Shown here one piece after another: positions 8,605 to 14,896 of a stretch of DNA of 14,896 bases. How positions within the stretch are numbered: the stretch's first letter is position 1; the number at the start of each line of letters is the position of its first letter. Below the pieces are notes generated by a model. It did not search any database and was not told the origin of the DNA. It saw only the letters and a list, made by a program, of their open reading frames with translations. Both the position numbers and the translations under genes were made by a program. The DNA comes from Paracoccaceae bacterium. GTDB taxonomy: Bacteria; Pseudomonadota; Alphaproteobacteria; Rhodobacterales; Rhodobacteraceae. The stretch spans positions 1 through 14,896 of the forward strand of contig SLKB01000397.1 in assembly GCA_007134805.1 (NCBI GenBank), in the 5' to 3' direction.

Positions 8605-10266
8605 ATGACGCGCGCCGCGCCGCCTGCCCTCGTCACGGTCATTCTTCCCTGCCATGACGTGGCAGCCCATGTGGGCGCGGCGATAGGCTCGTTGCGCGCC
8701 CAGAGTTTCACCGATTTCGAAGCGCTGGTCATCGATGACGGATCGCGCGACGGCACGTCAGAGGCCGCGCAGGCGGCCATCGGCACGGATGCGCGCTTTC
8801 GCCTGATCACGACCGCGCAGCGAGGGCTCTCTGCGGCCCGCAATCTGGGCCTTGATGCAGCGCGCGGCTCCTTGGTGGCCTTCCTCGATGGCGATGATCG
8901 CTACGCGCCGGAGTTTCTGGCAGCGCATCTCGCGGCGCTCGAGCAATCCGGCGCCGACTGGACGGCAAGCGCGATCAGCCTTCTTGCCCCGGATGGCACG
9001 CTGACCCCGCATCCCGCCATTCACGGCGCAACGCATGGGCATGGCGATGCGCACTGGATTGCGCTCGAGGATGCACGGGTCGTGGCAAAGCTGTTCCCTT
9101 CGGCTTGGAACAAGCTCTACCGGCGGGATCTGATCGGGGATCTACGGTTTCGAGACGGCGCGCTTTACGAGGATCATCCGTTCTTCTGGGCGCTCGCGAC
9201 ACGGGCGGGCCGGATACGCTACCTGCCGCGCGCGCTCTATCACTACCGCCAGGGGCGCGCGGGGCAGATCACCGAGCGTGGCGACCGCCAGATCCTGCAG
9301 CAGATCACCCGGCTGGAGGAGGTGGCGCAGATCCTGCGCAAGAGTGGCCTGTCGCATCAGACAGAGGGGCTCTCGCTTCTGACGACGCGGCTTGTGCATG
9401 AACGGCTCCAACCTGTGACGTCACACGCGCTGCGTGCCGCATTTCTTGACGCGGCATCGGGTTTCCTGCGCGCGCAAGGGCTCGGCTGGGCGCGCGGGGG
9501 CGCGCGCGACATCCCCGCCGGGCTTGCCCCGGCGCTCGACCCCGAGATGCGGCTGACGGTGATCGTCCGCGGGACGCAAGGCCCCGCGATGCAGCGCACG
9601 CGCGAGGCCCTCACCGCGCAGCGCCTGCCAGTGACGATCCTGCCCGCACCAAGCGAGGGCGCGTTTTTCGCGACGGCGCTGCGGGTCGAGACACCCTGGC
9701 TCGCGATCCTGCGCGCCGGTGATTGCCCGACCCCGGATTGGGCAGAGGCCAGCCTCGAGACATTGCGCGCCGCAAGCCCCGCGCCCTGCATCGGGCTGGT
9801 GCGCGTTGGTCCGGATGATGGGCTTGCCCGCGCGGGCTGTCCTGCACCTGACATGGCCGCGCTGATCCTGCGCCGAGATCTGCTGGAGGCGCTGCCCGCT
9901 GACGCGCGGGCATGGGCGCGCATGCCCGAGGCGGCGGCTGCATGCTGCCTTGTGCACAGTCTGCAGGCGCGCGGTGCGCGGGTGATCGGCCTGTCCGAGG
10001 GTGTGATCGAGATCGCTGCCCCGGCCCCGCTGCCATTGCGCGCCACGGCGCGCGCGCTGCGCGGCTGGCCTGACCTCTCGGGCGATGCGGCCTCGGCCTG
10101 TTTCGCGCATCGTGTCCAGATCCAGATGACGCGGCTGCCGCATCGGCGCGCGCGGCTGCGGCTGGCGCTGCAGGCCGCACTCATCCGCCGCACTGCAGGC
10201 TTGCCCCCGCCGCCGCGGGATGTGGCCCTTGGGCCGTATCTGCGTGTTCTGATGGGGCGGGGCTGA
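8605..10266 (+). CDS. Family 2 glycosyltransferase with an extra degenerate C-terminal half
   Basis: A 553-residue protein. Residues 8-270 form a GT-A glycosyltransferase of family 2: VTVILPCHD opens the fold, VIDDGSRDGT (42-51) binds the nucleotide sugar, RGLSAARNLGL (73-83) follows, FLDGDD (93-98) supplies the metal-binding aspartates, and LYEDHPFF (187-194) carries the probable catalytic base. It should transfer a sugar from an NDP-sugar to an envelope polysaccharide, lipid or protein; donor and acceptor cannot be told. Residues 316-470 repeat the general GT-A pattern but lack the DDGS and DGD motifs. The last 80 residues are Arg-rich. No transmembrane helix is evident. The ATG at 8605 lacks a strong ribosome-binding site, so coupling to the ferredoxin gene 31 bases upstream is plausible. 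It converges on the DUF465 gene with 8 bases between the stops, and no other polysaccharide genes are nearby. Confidence 0.88.
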   Translation: MTRAAPPALVTVILPCHDVAAHVGAAIGSLRAQSFTDFEALVIDDGSRDGTSEAAQAAIGTDARFRLITTAQRGLSAARNLGLDAARGSLVAFLDGDDRYAPEFLAAHLAALEQSGADWTASAISLLAPDGTLTPHPAIHGATHGHGDAHWIALEDARVVAKLFPSAWNKLYRRDLIGDLRFRDGALYEDHPFFWALATRAGRIRYLPRALYHYRQGRAGQITERGDRQILQQITRLEEVAQILRKSGLSHQTEGLSLLTTRLVHERLQPVTSHALRAAFLDAASGFLRAQGLGWARGGARDIPAGLAPALDPEMRLTVIVRGTQGPAMQRTREALTAQRLPVTILPAPSEGAFFATALRVETPWLAILRAGDCPTPDWAEASLETLRAASPAPCIGLVRVGPDDGLARAGCPAPDMAALILRRDLLEALPADARAWARMPEAAAACCLVHSLQARGARVIGLSEGVIEIAAPAPLPLRATARALRGWPDLSGDAASACFAHRVQIQMTRLPHRRARLRLALQAALIRRTAGLPPPPRDVALGPYLRVLMGRG

Positions 10267-10274
10267 GCCCGGGA

Positions 10275-10517
10275 TCAGGCGGCGGCTGACAGCATCCGCG
10301 CGATCTGATCTTTCAGCGCAAGACGCTTGCGCCGCATTTCCGTCTCATAGCTTTCGGCCACAGGCTCGACGAGGGTCTCGGCGCGATGAATGGCACGATT
10401 GACCTCATGATATTCCTCGACCAGCCGCGCGAAATGCGGATCAGAGAGCTTGAGGTCGTGGATCTTGTCCTTGGCGTCGGGGAATTCCTCGACCAGTTCG
10501 TGGGGGGTATGCGACAT
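10275..10517 (-). CDS. YdcH family (DUF465) protein
   Basis: An 80-residue, highly charged and almost entirely helical cytoplasmic protein. The N-terminal half has the family pattern HELVEEFPDAKDKIHDLKLS followed by DPHFARLVEEYHEVNRAIHR. The C-terminal helix reads EMRRKRLALKDQIARML. These are the recognisable features of DUF465/YdcH, a widespread proteobacterial family of unknown function that likely folds as a helical hairpin. The ATG at 10517 is preceded by a strong AGGAGG. It lies downstream of the mechanosensitive channel gene on the same strand, separated by 86 bases, and converges on the glycosyltransferase gene. Confidence 0.9.
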   Translation of the reverse strand: MSHTPHELVEEFPDAKDKIHDLKLSDPHFARLVEEYHEVNRAIHRAETLVEPVAESYETEMRRKRLALKDQIARMLSAAA

Positions 10518-10603
10518 GACGGCCTCCTGGCGTTGCGGAATACGCGCTCAATCTCGCATTGCCGCGTGCAGCCGACATTGATCTCGCGCAAACCGCGTGC
10601 CGC

Positions 10604-13087
10604 TCAGCGGTCTTCGGGCGCGCTATCGGGGCCGATATCGCCCGGATCCACATCGGAGGTGAAATCGCCGCGCTCGACGATCTGGTCGCGCCGCATCTCG
10701 GTGACGCGCGCAGGCTCTGGTTCTGGCTCGGGCTCGGACTTGGGCTCGGGTACCTCGCCCCGAAGCGCCTCGGGGTTGCGGATCCAGATATCGCGCTGCG
10801 CGAAGGGAATCTCGATCCCTTCCTGCCTGAAGCGTTCCATGATCTGATGGCGGATCTCCGTGCGGACAGCGAGGCCGAAAGACACATCGCTGAGGATCAT
10901 GCGCAACTCGAACTCCAGCGCGTCGGCGCCGAAATCCGTGAACACCACCGAGGGCGGCGGATCGAGCACTGCGAGGGGCTGGGCATCACCGATTTCCTGC
11001 AGGATACCTTCCACCTTGCGCGTGTCGCTGCCATAGGCGACGCCGACGGGCACGATGATCCGGCCCGTTGCACTGTAGCGCGTCCAGTTCGTCACTGTCC
11101 CGGAAATCAGGTCGGCATTGGGCACGATCACATCAGTCCGGTCGAAGGTCTCGATCCGGGTGGAGCGCACCGAGATGGATTTCACTGTGCCCATGGTCGG
11201 GCCAACCTCGATCCAGTCACCCTCGGCGACCGGGCGCTCGATCAGCAGGATGAGACCCGAGATGAAGTTCGACACGATGTTCTGCAGGCCGAAGCCGATG
11301 CCCACCGAGAGCGCACCCGCCACGATCGCAAGCCCCGACAGATCGATCCCCGCGGTCGAGATCGCGACCAGCGCGGCAATGAAGATCCCGATATACCCCG
11401 TGCCGGAGATGATGGCCTTCTGCCCGCCGCGGTCGATCTTGGTCTTGGGCAGGACCGAACTGCCCAGCGCGCCCTGCACCATGCGCGTGAGCATGTAGCC
11501 GATCGAAAAGACGATGATGAAGCCGATGATATTGCCCGGCGCGATCCGGGTCTCGCCGATGCGGAAGCCTTCCTGCAGGATCTGCCAGATCTCGAACAAT
11601 TCGGCGACACGCACGCCCCAGACCAGCGCAAAGAGCGGCAAGGAGACAACCACCAGCGCAAAGCTGATCAGCGCGGGCAGAAGCGCGTCGGGGTCCGTCT
11701 CACTACGCCCGGTCGCAGTGTCGTAGATGTCGCTGACCATCTGCGTGAGGAAGATCAGCGCCGTGATCAGCCCCAGTGACATGATCGCCGGGAACAGGAG
11801 CGCCTCGGCCGCCTGGACATAGCCCACCGACGCGACGACCGGCGCCCCGATCCCGATCGCCATGGCGAGCTTGCCCAGCACCCCGATCATCCGGTCGTAG
11901 AACGAATGTTCAAGATCCTCTGCGGCCCCGATAAGCCGCGCGTGCAGCGACAAGAGCGCGCCAAGCCGGAACAGCACCACCCCCGCGAGCACAAGAAGCG
12001 GGAAGCTGATCACCGCATTGGCGGCGTTGCTTTGCAACTCGGGGTCGAGATATGCCTTGACGAGAAAGTAGAGCCCGAGGAACAGGCCAACGAGATTGGC
12101 CATGAACCGCCCCTCGCGCCGGCGGGCGGGCGGGATCTTCAGGGGCGCCGAGCGGTATTCGGCCAGCGGGAACATCTGCCGCCCTGCCCAACGCGCCGTG
12201 AAATAGCCAAGGCCCGCGCTCACCAGTGCGGCATTCACCGACTCGCCGATGCTGCCAAGAAGCGCAGTGTTGGACAGCGCGAAAGACAGCGCCAGCACCG
12301 CCGCGACCGGCACGATGATCTGGCTGAGAGAGACAAGTTGCGCGAGGATCCGGCGGCTCTTGCGCGATCCCCCCTCGTCGAGCAGCTTGCCCACCAGCCG
12401 CTCGATATAGGCCCGCCCGCGCGCCAGGACGAAGACCGCAAAGAGCAGAAGCACCGTGATGATCGGCAGGTTCGAGCGGAACTCGCGCGTCGTTGCCGGG
12501 TCGCTGAGCGCGCCCTGAAGCTGCGTGACGAAGGTGAAGGTCGTCCCGTAGATCGAATCGAGCGCGGCCACCCAGTTGACCGGGTTCACCGGCGAGGGCC
12601 AGAGCGCGAGCAACGCTTCGGCCTGGCGCTCGCGCAATTCGGTATCGATCTGGCGGATCAGCCCGTCAGCGCGGCGAAAGGCCTCCTGCGCGGCGATCCC
12701 GGGTGACTGCAACTGTGCCAGTTGCTCGCTCAACTCGGCGCGCCGCTCGGCGACTTCGGGCGCCTCGGTCTGGCCTTCTTCGGGCACGGGGCCAAGCGCC
12801 GAGATCTGGTCGCGCAACGTGGCAATGCGCGTGGCATTGGCGTCCTGCGCGGCAAGAAACTGGCTGCGGAAGACGACAAGCTGGCCGCGCAGCTCGCTCA
12901 GCACGGCATCGCTGGTCAGCGCGCCGTCGATCAGTCGCTCTGCCCGTTCCGCGAATTGGCGCCATTCGTCGAGATTGGGCGCGGAGGCCTGGTTCTGGGT
13001 TTGCGCAGGCGCAGGATCTGGCGCCGCAAGCCCCGCAAAGACCAGCGTGAGCGCGAGGAGAAGTGTCTTGATCAGTCCCGTCTTCAT
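10604..13087 (-). CDS. Large mechanosensitive ion channel, DUF3772-MscS type
   Basis: A predicted inner-membrane osmotic-release channel of 827 residues. It has a signal peptide (1-29, ending APAQ), then a periplasmic, Ala/Glu/Gln-rich coiled-coil region (about 37-155) leading into a DUF3772-like segment. About 11 transmembrane helices follow (about 207-615). The last of these is the pore-lining MscS helix, GALSVGIGFGLQNIVSNFIS (about 591-610). The cytoplasmic MscS beta domain comes next (ERPVAEGDWIEVGPTMGTVK onward) and an alpha/beta vestibule (to about 770). The protein ends in an acidic tail with alternating Glu-Pro (about 781-792). It belongs to the enlarged MscS relatives such as MscK and MscM/YbdG-like proteins, without being an ortholog I can name. 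The ATG at 13087 with GAAGG upstream is preferred over an in-frame GTG at 13099, which lacks a ribosome-binding site. Confidence 0.92.
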   Translation of the reverse strand: MKTGLIKTLLLALTLVFAGLAAPDPAPAQTQNQASAPNLDEWRQFAERAERLIDGALTSDAVLSELRGQLVVFRSQFLAAQDANATRIATLRDQISALGPVPEEGQTEAPEVAERRAELSEQLAQLQSPGIAAQEAFRRADGLIRQIDTELRERQAEALLALWPSPVNPVNWVAALDSIYGTTFTFVTQLQGALSDPATTREFRSNLPIITVLLLFAVFVLARGRAYIERLVGKLLDEGGSRKSRRILAQLVSLSQIIVPVAAVLALSFALSNTALLGSIGESVNAALVSAGLGYFTARWAGRQMFPLAEYRSAPLKIPPARRREGRFMANLVGLFLGLYFLVKAYLDPELQSNAANAVISFPLLVLAGVVLFRLGALLSLHARLIGAAEDLEHSFYDRMIGVLGKLAMAIGIGAPVVASVGYVQAAEALLFPAIMSLGLITALIFLTQMVSDIYDTATGRSETDPDALLPALISFALVVVSLPLFALVWGVRVAELFEIWQILQEGFRIGETRIAPGNIIGFIIVFSIGYMLTRMVQGALGSSVLPKTKIDRGGQKAIISGTGYIGIFIAALVAISTAGIDLSGLAIVAGALSVGIGFGLQNIVSNFISGLILLIERPVAEGDWIEVGPTMGTVKSISVRSTRIETFDRTDVIVPNADLISGTVTNWTRYSATGRIIVPVGVAYGSDTRKVEGILQEIGDAQPLAVLDPPPSVVFTDFGADALEFELRMILSDVSFGLAVRTEIRHQIMERFRQEGIEIPFAQRDIWIRNPEALRGEVPEPKSEPEPEPEPARVTEMRRDQIVERGDFTSDVDPGDIGPDSAPEDR

Positions 13088-13092
13088 AGCTG

Positions 13093-13097
13093 CCTTC
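13093..13097 (-). promoter_or_regulatory. Ribosome-binding site overlapping the cysK-like stop codon
   Basis: On the minus strand GTGAAGGCAGCTATG contains the stop TGA of the CysK-like gene, the Shine-Dalgarno GAAGG that partly uses the stop codon bases, and the ATG (13087) of the channel gene. Termination and re-initiation can therefore occur at the same site, which argues for translational coupling and for the ATG rather than the GTG start. Confidence 0.6.
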
Positions 13098-14124
13098 ACG
13101 CGAAGACTTCGGGCAGGGTGCGGGGGGCCCGGTCCATCCAGTCGGGCACGGGAAGTGATTTCGAGCGCAGGAACTCAGGCGAGAAGAGTTTCGACTGATA
13201 GCGTTGCCCATAGTCACACAGGATCGTCACAATCGTGTGCCCCGGCCCCATCTCGCGCGCCATGCGGATCGCGCCGGCGAGGTTGATGCCCGAGGACCCG
13301 CCCAGGCACAGCCCCTCTCGCGCCAGCAGATCGAAGACCAGCGGCAGCGCTTCCTCGTCAGGGATCTGCGCGCAGAAATCAGGTGTGAAACCTTCGAGAT
13401 TCGCGGTGATCCGCCCCTGGCCGATGCCTTCGGTGATCGAACTGCCTTCGGCGTTGAACTCGCCCGTGGTGTAGAAGCTGTAAAGCGCCGCACCCATCGG
13501 ATCGGCAAGCCCCATCTTGACGCCCTTCGGCTGCAGGGCCTGCGCGACCCCGGCGAGCGTGCCGCCCGATCCGACCGCGCAGATGAACCCGTCCACGCGC
13601 CCCTCGGTCTGCGACCAGATCTCGGGGCCGGTCATCTCGAGATGCGCCTGGCGGTTTGCAGTATTGTCGAACTGATTGGCCCAGATGGCGCCATTGGGCT
13701 CGGTCGCGGCCAGCGCCTCGGCGAGGCGCCCGGAATAGCGGACGTAATTGTTGGGGTTGCGATAGGGCGCGGCGGGCACCTCGACCAGTTCCGCCCCAGC
13801 CAGCCGCAGCATGTCCTTCTTTTCCTGGCTTTGCGTCTCGGGGATGACGATGACGGTGCGGAACCCCATCGATGCGCCCACGAGCGCAAGCCCGATCCCG
13901 GTATTGCCGGCCGTGCCCTCGACAATCGTACCGCCGGGTTGAAGCGCGCCGCGCGCCACTGCGTCGCGGATGATGAAGAGCGCGGCCCGATCCTTGACCG
14001 ATTGACCCGGGTTGAGGAATTCGGCCTTGCCGAGGATCTCGCACCCGGTCTCCGCGCTGGCCGCGGTCATGCGGATCAGCGGGGTGTTTCCGATCGCCTC
14101 GGACAGGTTTGAGAAGATGTTCAT
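13096..14124 (-). CDS. cysK: CysK-type PLP enzyme (cysteine synthase A or related cysteine lyase)
   Basis: Fold-type II pyridoxal-phosphate enzyme of 342 residues. The family would condense O-acetylserine with sulfide to cysteine. Visible parts are AIGNTPLIRM near the N-terminus; the PLP Schiff-base lysine Lys44 in PGQSVKDRAA; the substrate loop GTAGNTG (70-76) in place of the usual TSGNTG; NQFDNTANRQAH; the PLP phosphate loop GSGGT (185-189); and the GGSSG motif that contacts the pyridine nitrogen. E. coli CysK is 323 residues; the extra length here is a C-terminal tail ending with WMDRAPRTLPEVFA. The TAGNT loop belongs, as I recall, to a subgroup including fungal mitochondrial and actinobacterial proteins, at least one of which acts as a cysteine desulfhydrase. 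The direction in vivo is therefore uncertain. The ATG at 14124 has GGAG 7 bases upstream and is preferred over the adjacent TTG. Confidence 0.88.
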   Translation of the reverse strand: MNIFSNLSEAIGNTPLIRMTAASAETGCEILGKAEFLNPGQSVKDRAALFIIRDAVARGALQPGGTIVEGTAGNTGIGLALVGASMGFRTVIVIPETQSQEKKDMLRLAGAELVEVPAAPYRNPNNYVRYSGRLAEALAATEPNGAIWANQFDNTANRQAHLEMTGPEIWSQTEGRVDGFICAVGSGGTLAGVAQALQPKGVKMGLADPMGAALYSFYTTGEFNAEGSSITEGIGQGRITANLEGFTPDFCAQIPDEEALPLVFDLLAREGLCLGGSSGINLAGAIRMAREMGPGHTIVTILCDYGQRYQSKLFSPEFLRSKSLPVPDWMDRAPRTLPEVFA

Positions 14125-14199
14125 CAAGGTGCTCCGCGTAGTTCCGAGCGCCTACCTGCCGACATGGAGCTCGGATTGCAATACAGCCCCACGCGAGTG

Positions 14200-14226
14200 T
14201 GACGCGCGCGGCCGGTCTGCGCGTCA
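14200..14226. repeat. Inverted repeat between the membrane protein gene and cysK
   Basis: TGACGCGC (14200-14207) and its exact complement GCGCGTCA (14219-14226) are separated by 11 bases. The right arm includes the stop codon of the membrane protein gene. An RNA hairpin could form on the minus strand, but no T run follows, so it is not a classical terminator. It might attenuate transcription, protect an RNA end or bind a dimeric regulator of cysK; none of these is shown. Confidence 0.4.
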
Positions 14227-14667
14227 GATCGATCCGTAGCGTTTGGCCGTGCGCGCGTAGAGCCACAGGCCGAAAATGAGCAATGTCTGCGCACCGACGA
14301 AGGGCAGAAGCTGGACCGGCCCTGTCATTCCGATGCCCTCCGACACGAAGGCCCAGACTGTCCAGCCCAGCGTCGCAAGCGCGAGGAACAGCGTGAGCGT
14401 CAAGACCAGAACTGACGCACGCTCGCCCAGCAATAACAGGAATGCCCCCAGCAGGCCCAGCCAGATGGTCGCCGTGAGGGTGCCCTCCGCCCAGCCGGGC
14501 AGGAGGCCGAACACGCTTTCGACGCCGAACGGGGCCGGCAGCGCGAAAAACGCGCCGATCGCGTCATAGCGGGCGAAGACATATTCGAGCGCATGCAGGG
14601 AGAACCAAAACGTCCCGATCACACCGAAAATGGTGACGAAAAGACTACGACGATCAGTGACCGGCAT
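14224..14667 (-). CDS. Four-helix integral membrane protein of unknown function
   Basis: A 147-residue protein with four predicted transmembrane helices: about 8-30 (LFVTIFGVIGTFWFSLHALEYV), 63-80 (GTLTATIWLGLLGAFLLL), 84-108 (ASVLVLTLTLFLALATLGWTVW) and 119-138 (QLLPFVGAQTLLIFGLWLYA). A short basic C-terminus follows (RTAKRYGSI), probably cytoplasmic. The loop between helices 1 and 2 (about 31-60) is rich in Phe, Gly and Pro and is the least ordinary part. Four helices in about 150 residues resembles DoxX-like or other small membrane families, but I recognise no signature and give no function. The ATG at 14667 is preceded by GGAGAG at proper spacing. It lies 99 bases upstream of the CysK-like gene on the same strand and has a terminator ahead of it, so it probably has its own promoter. 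Confidence 0.75.
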   Translation of the reverse strand: MPVTDRRSLFVTIFGVIGTFWFSLHALEYVFARYDAIGAFFALPAPFGVESVFGLLPGWAEGTLTATIWLGLLGAFLLLLGERASVLVLTLTLFLALATLGWTVWAFVSEGIGMTGPVQLLPFVGAQTLLIFGLWLYARTAKRYGSI

Positions 14668-14750
14668 GAAGCACTCTCCATTTTTTGCCAGATTGCCCTG
14701 ACCTGCCGCAAGTGTCCAGCCCCCTGCGCGGCTGAGCGGCCGGCCAGATG

Positions 14751-14774
14751 AAAAACGCCCCGCGAGATGCGGGG
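14751..14774 (-). terminator. Intrinsic terminator on the minus strand
   Basis: Read on the minus strand, GCGGGG... inverts to CCCCGC-ATCTC-GCGGGG, a 6-bp GC stem with a 5-base loop (14774 down to 14758). After CG it is followed by TTTTT (14755-14751). It lies 45 bases past the stop of the partial gene at 14819 and should end its transcript before the membrane protein gene. Confidence 0.8.
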
Positions 14775-14818
14775 AGCGCGCGCGCGGCGTTCACCGATCG
14801 CCTGTCGGGCCTCAGGCC

Positions 14819-14896
14819 TCAGGCTGCAAAGAGCAGCCGGGCCTCGTGCGGCTTCAGGGTCATGCGTGCCGCGCAATAGGCTTTCAGCCCGCTGCG
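14819..14896 (-). CDS. 3' end of an unidentified gene
   Basis: An open minus-strand frame enters from the window edge and gives 25 residues (RSGLKAYCAARM, then TLKPHEARLLFAA) before a TGA at 14819-14821. A strong minus-strand terminator follows, which supports a genuine gene end. The ending with a Pro-His-Glu-Ala-Arg run is reminiscent of the last beta strand of GH13 alpha-glucosidase or amylase proteins, but 25 residues are too few to assign a family. Confidence 0.5.
   Translation of the reverse strand, partial: RSGLKAYCAARMTLKPHEARLLFAA

Noticed and set aside
10257..10270. Small GGGC-TGA-GCCC hairpin at the end of the glycosyltransferase gene
   Set aside because: A four-pair stem without a T run is too weak to call a terminator.
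10562..10601. Two direct copies of CCGCGTGC between the channel and DUF465 genes
   Set aside because: Eight-base GC-rich matches are expected by chance at this composition, and no promoter or hairpin is associated with them.
10559..11779. A 406-codon open frame antisense to the mechanosensitive channel
   Set aside because: The minus strand encodes a clear MscS protein here; the plus-strand product is low-complexity, charged and motif-free.
14619..14876. An 85-codon minus-strand frame upstream of the four-helix protein
   Set aside because: It overlaps a terminator, the end of another gene and the start of the membrane protein in a different frame, and it has Arg/Ala-rich shadow composition.

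Overview
This GC-rich window looks like ordinary chromosome of an alphaproteobacterium, most likely of the Rhodobacterales (Rhodobacter/Paracoccus/Roseobacter group). That inference rests on the base composition, on an FdVI-like [2Fe-2S] ferredoxin resembling Rhodobacter capsulatus FdxE, and on the housekeeping gene order. I see no insertion sequence, phage gene, CRISPR array, rRNA or tRNA, and no base-composition break that would suggest an island.

Layout. Positions 1-1151 (minus) hold the N-terminal 383 residues of the FAD-dependent glycerol-3-phosphate dehydrogenase GlpD, cut by the window edge. Divergent from it is a plus-strand block: rpiA (1323-2111), glutathione reductase gor (2120-3484), hflK (3558-4688), hflC (4688-5692), a 64-residue DUF2065/YjeT-like membrane protein (5705-5899) and a periplasmic HtrA/DegP protease (6061-7551), closed by a strong intrinsic terminator (7578-7604). 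A small secreted protein with a C-terminal peptidoglycan-binding-like domain lies on the minus strand (7621-8070). It is divergent from an adrenodoxin-type ferredoxin (8250-8573), which is followed by a two-part family 2 glycosyltransferase (8605-10266). The rest is on the minus strand: a YdcH/DUF465 protein (10275-10517), a large DUF3772-MscS mechanosensitive channel (10604-13087), a CysK-type PLP enzyme (13096-14124), a four-helix membrane protein (14224-14667), and the last 25 codons of another gene (14819-14896) with its own terminator.

Functional themes. rpiA and gor are 8 bases apart and link pentose-phosphate metabolism with NADPH-dependent glutathione reduction. hflK, hflC, the DUF2065 gene and degP form a membrane and periplasmic protein quality-control cluster. 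The CysK-like gene and the MscS-like channel are arranged for translational coupling.

No obviously new multi-gene system is present. The items most worth a second look are the glycosyltransferase, whose C-terminal half looks like a degenerate second GT-A domain; the TAGNT (not TSGNT) substrate loop of the CysK-like enzyme; its coupling to a mechanosensitive channel; and an unrecognised four-helix membrane protein.
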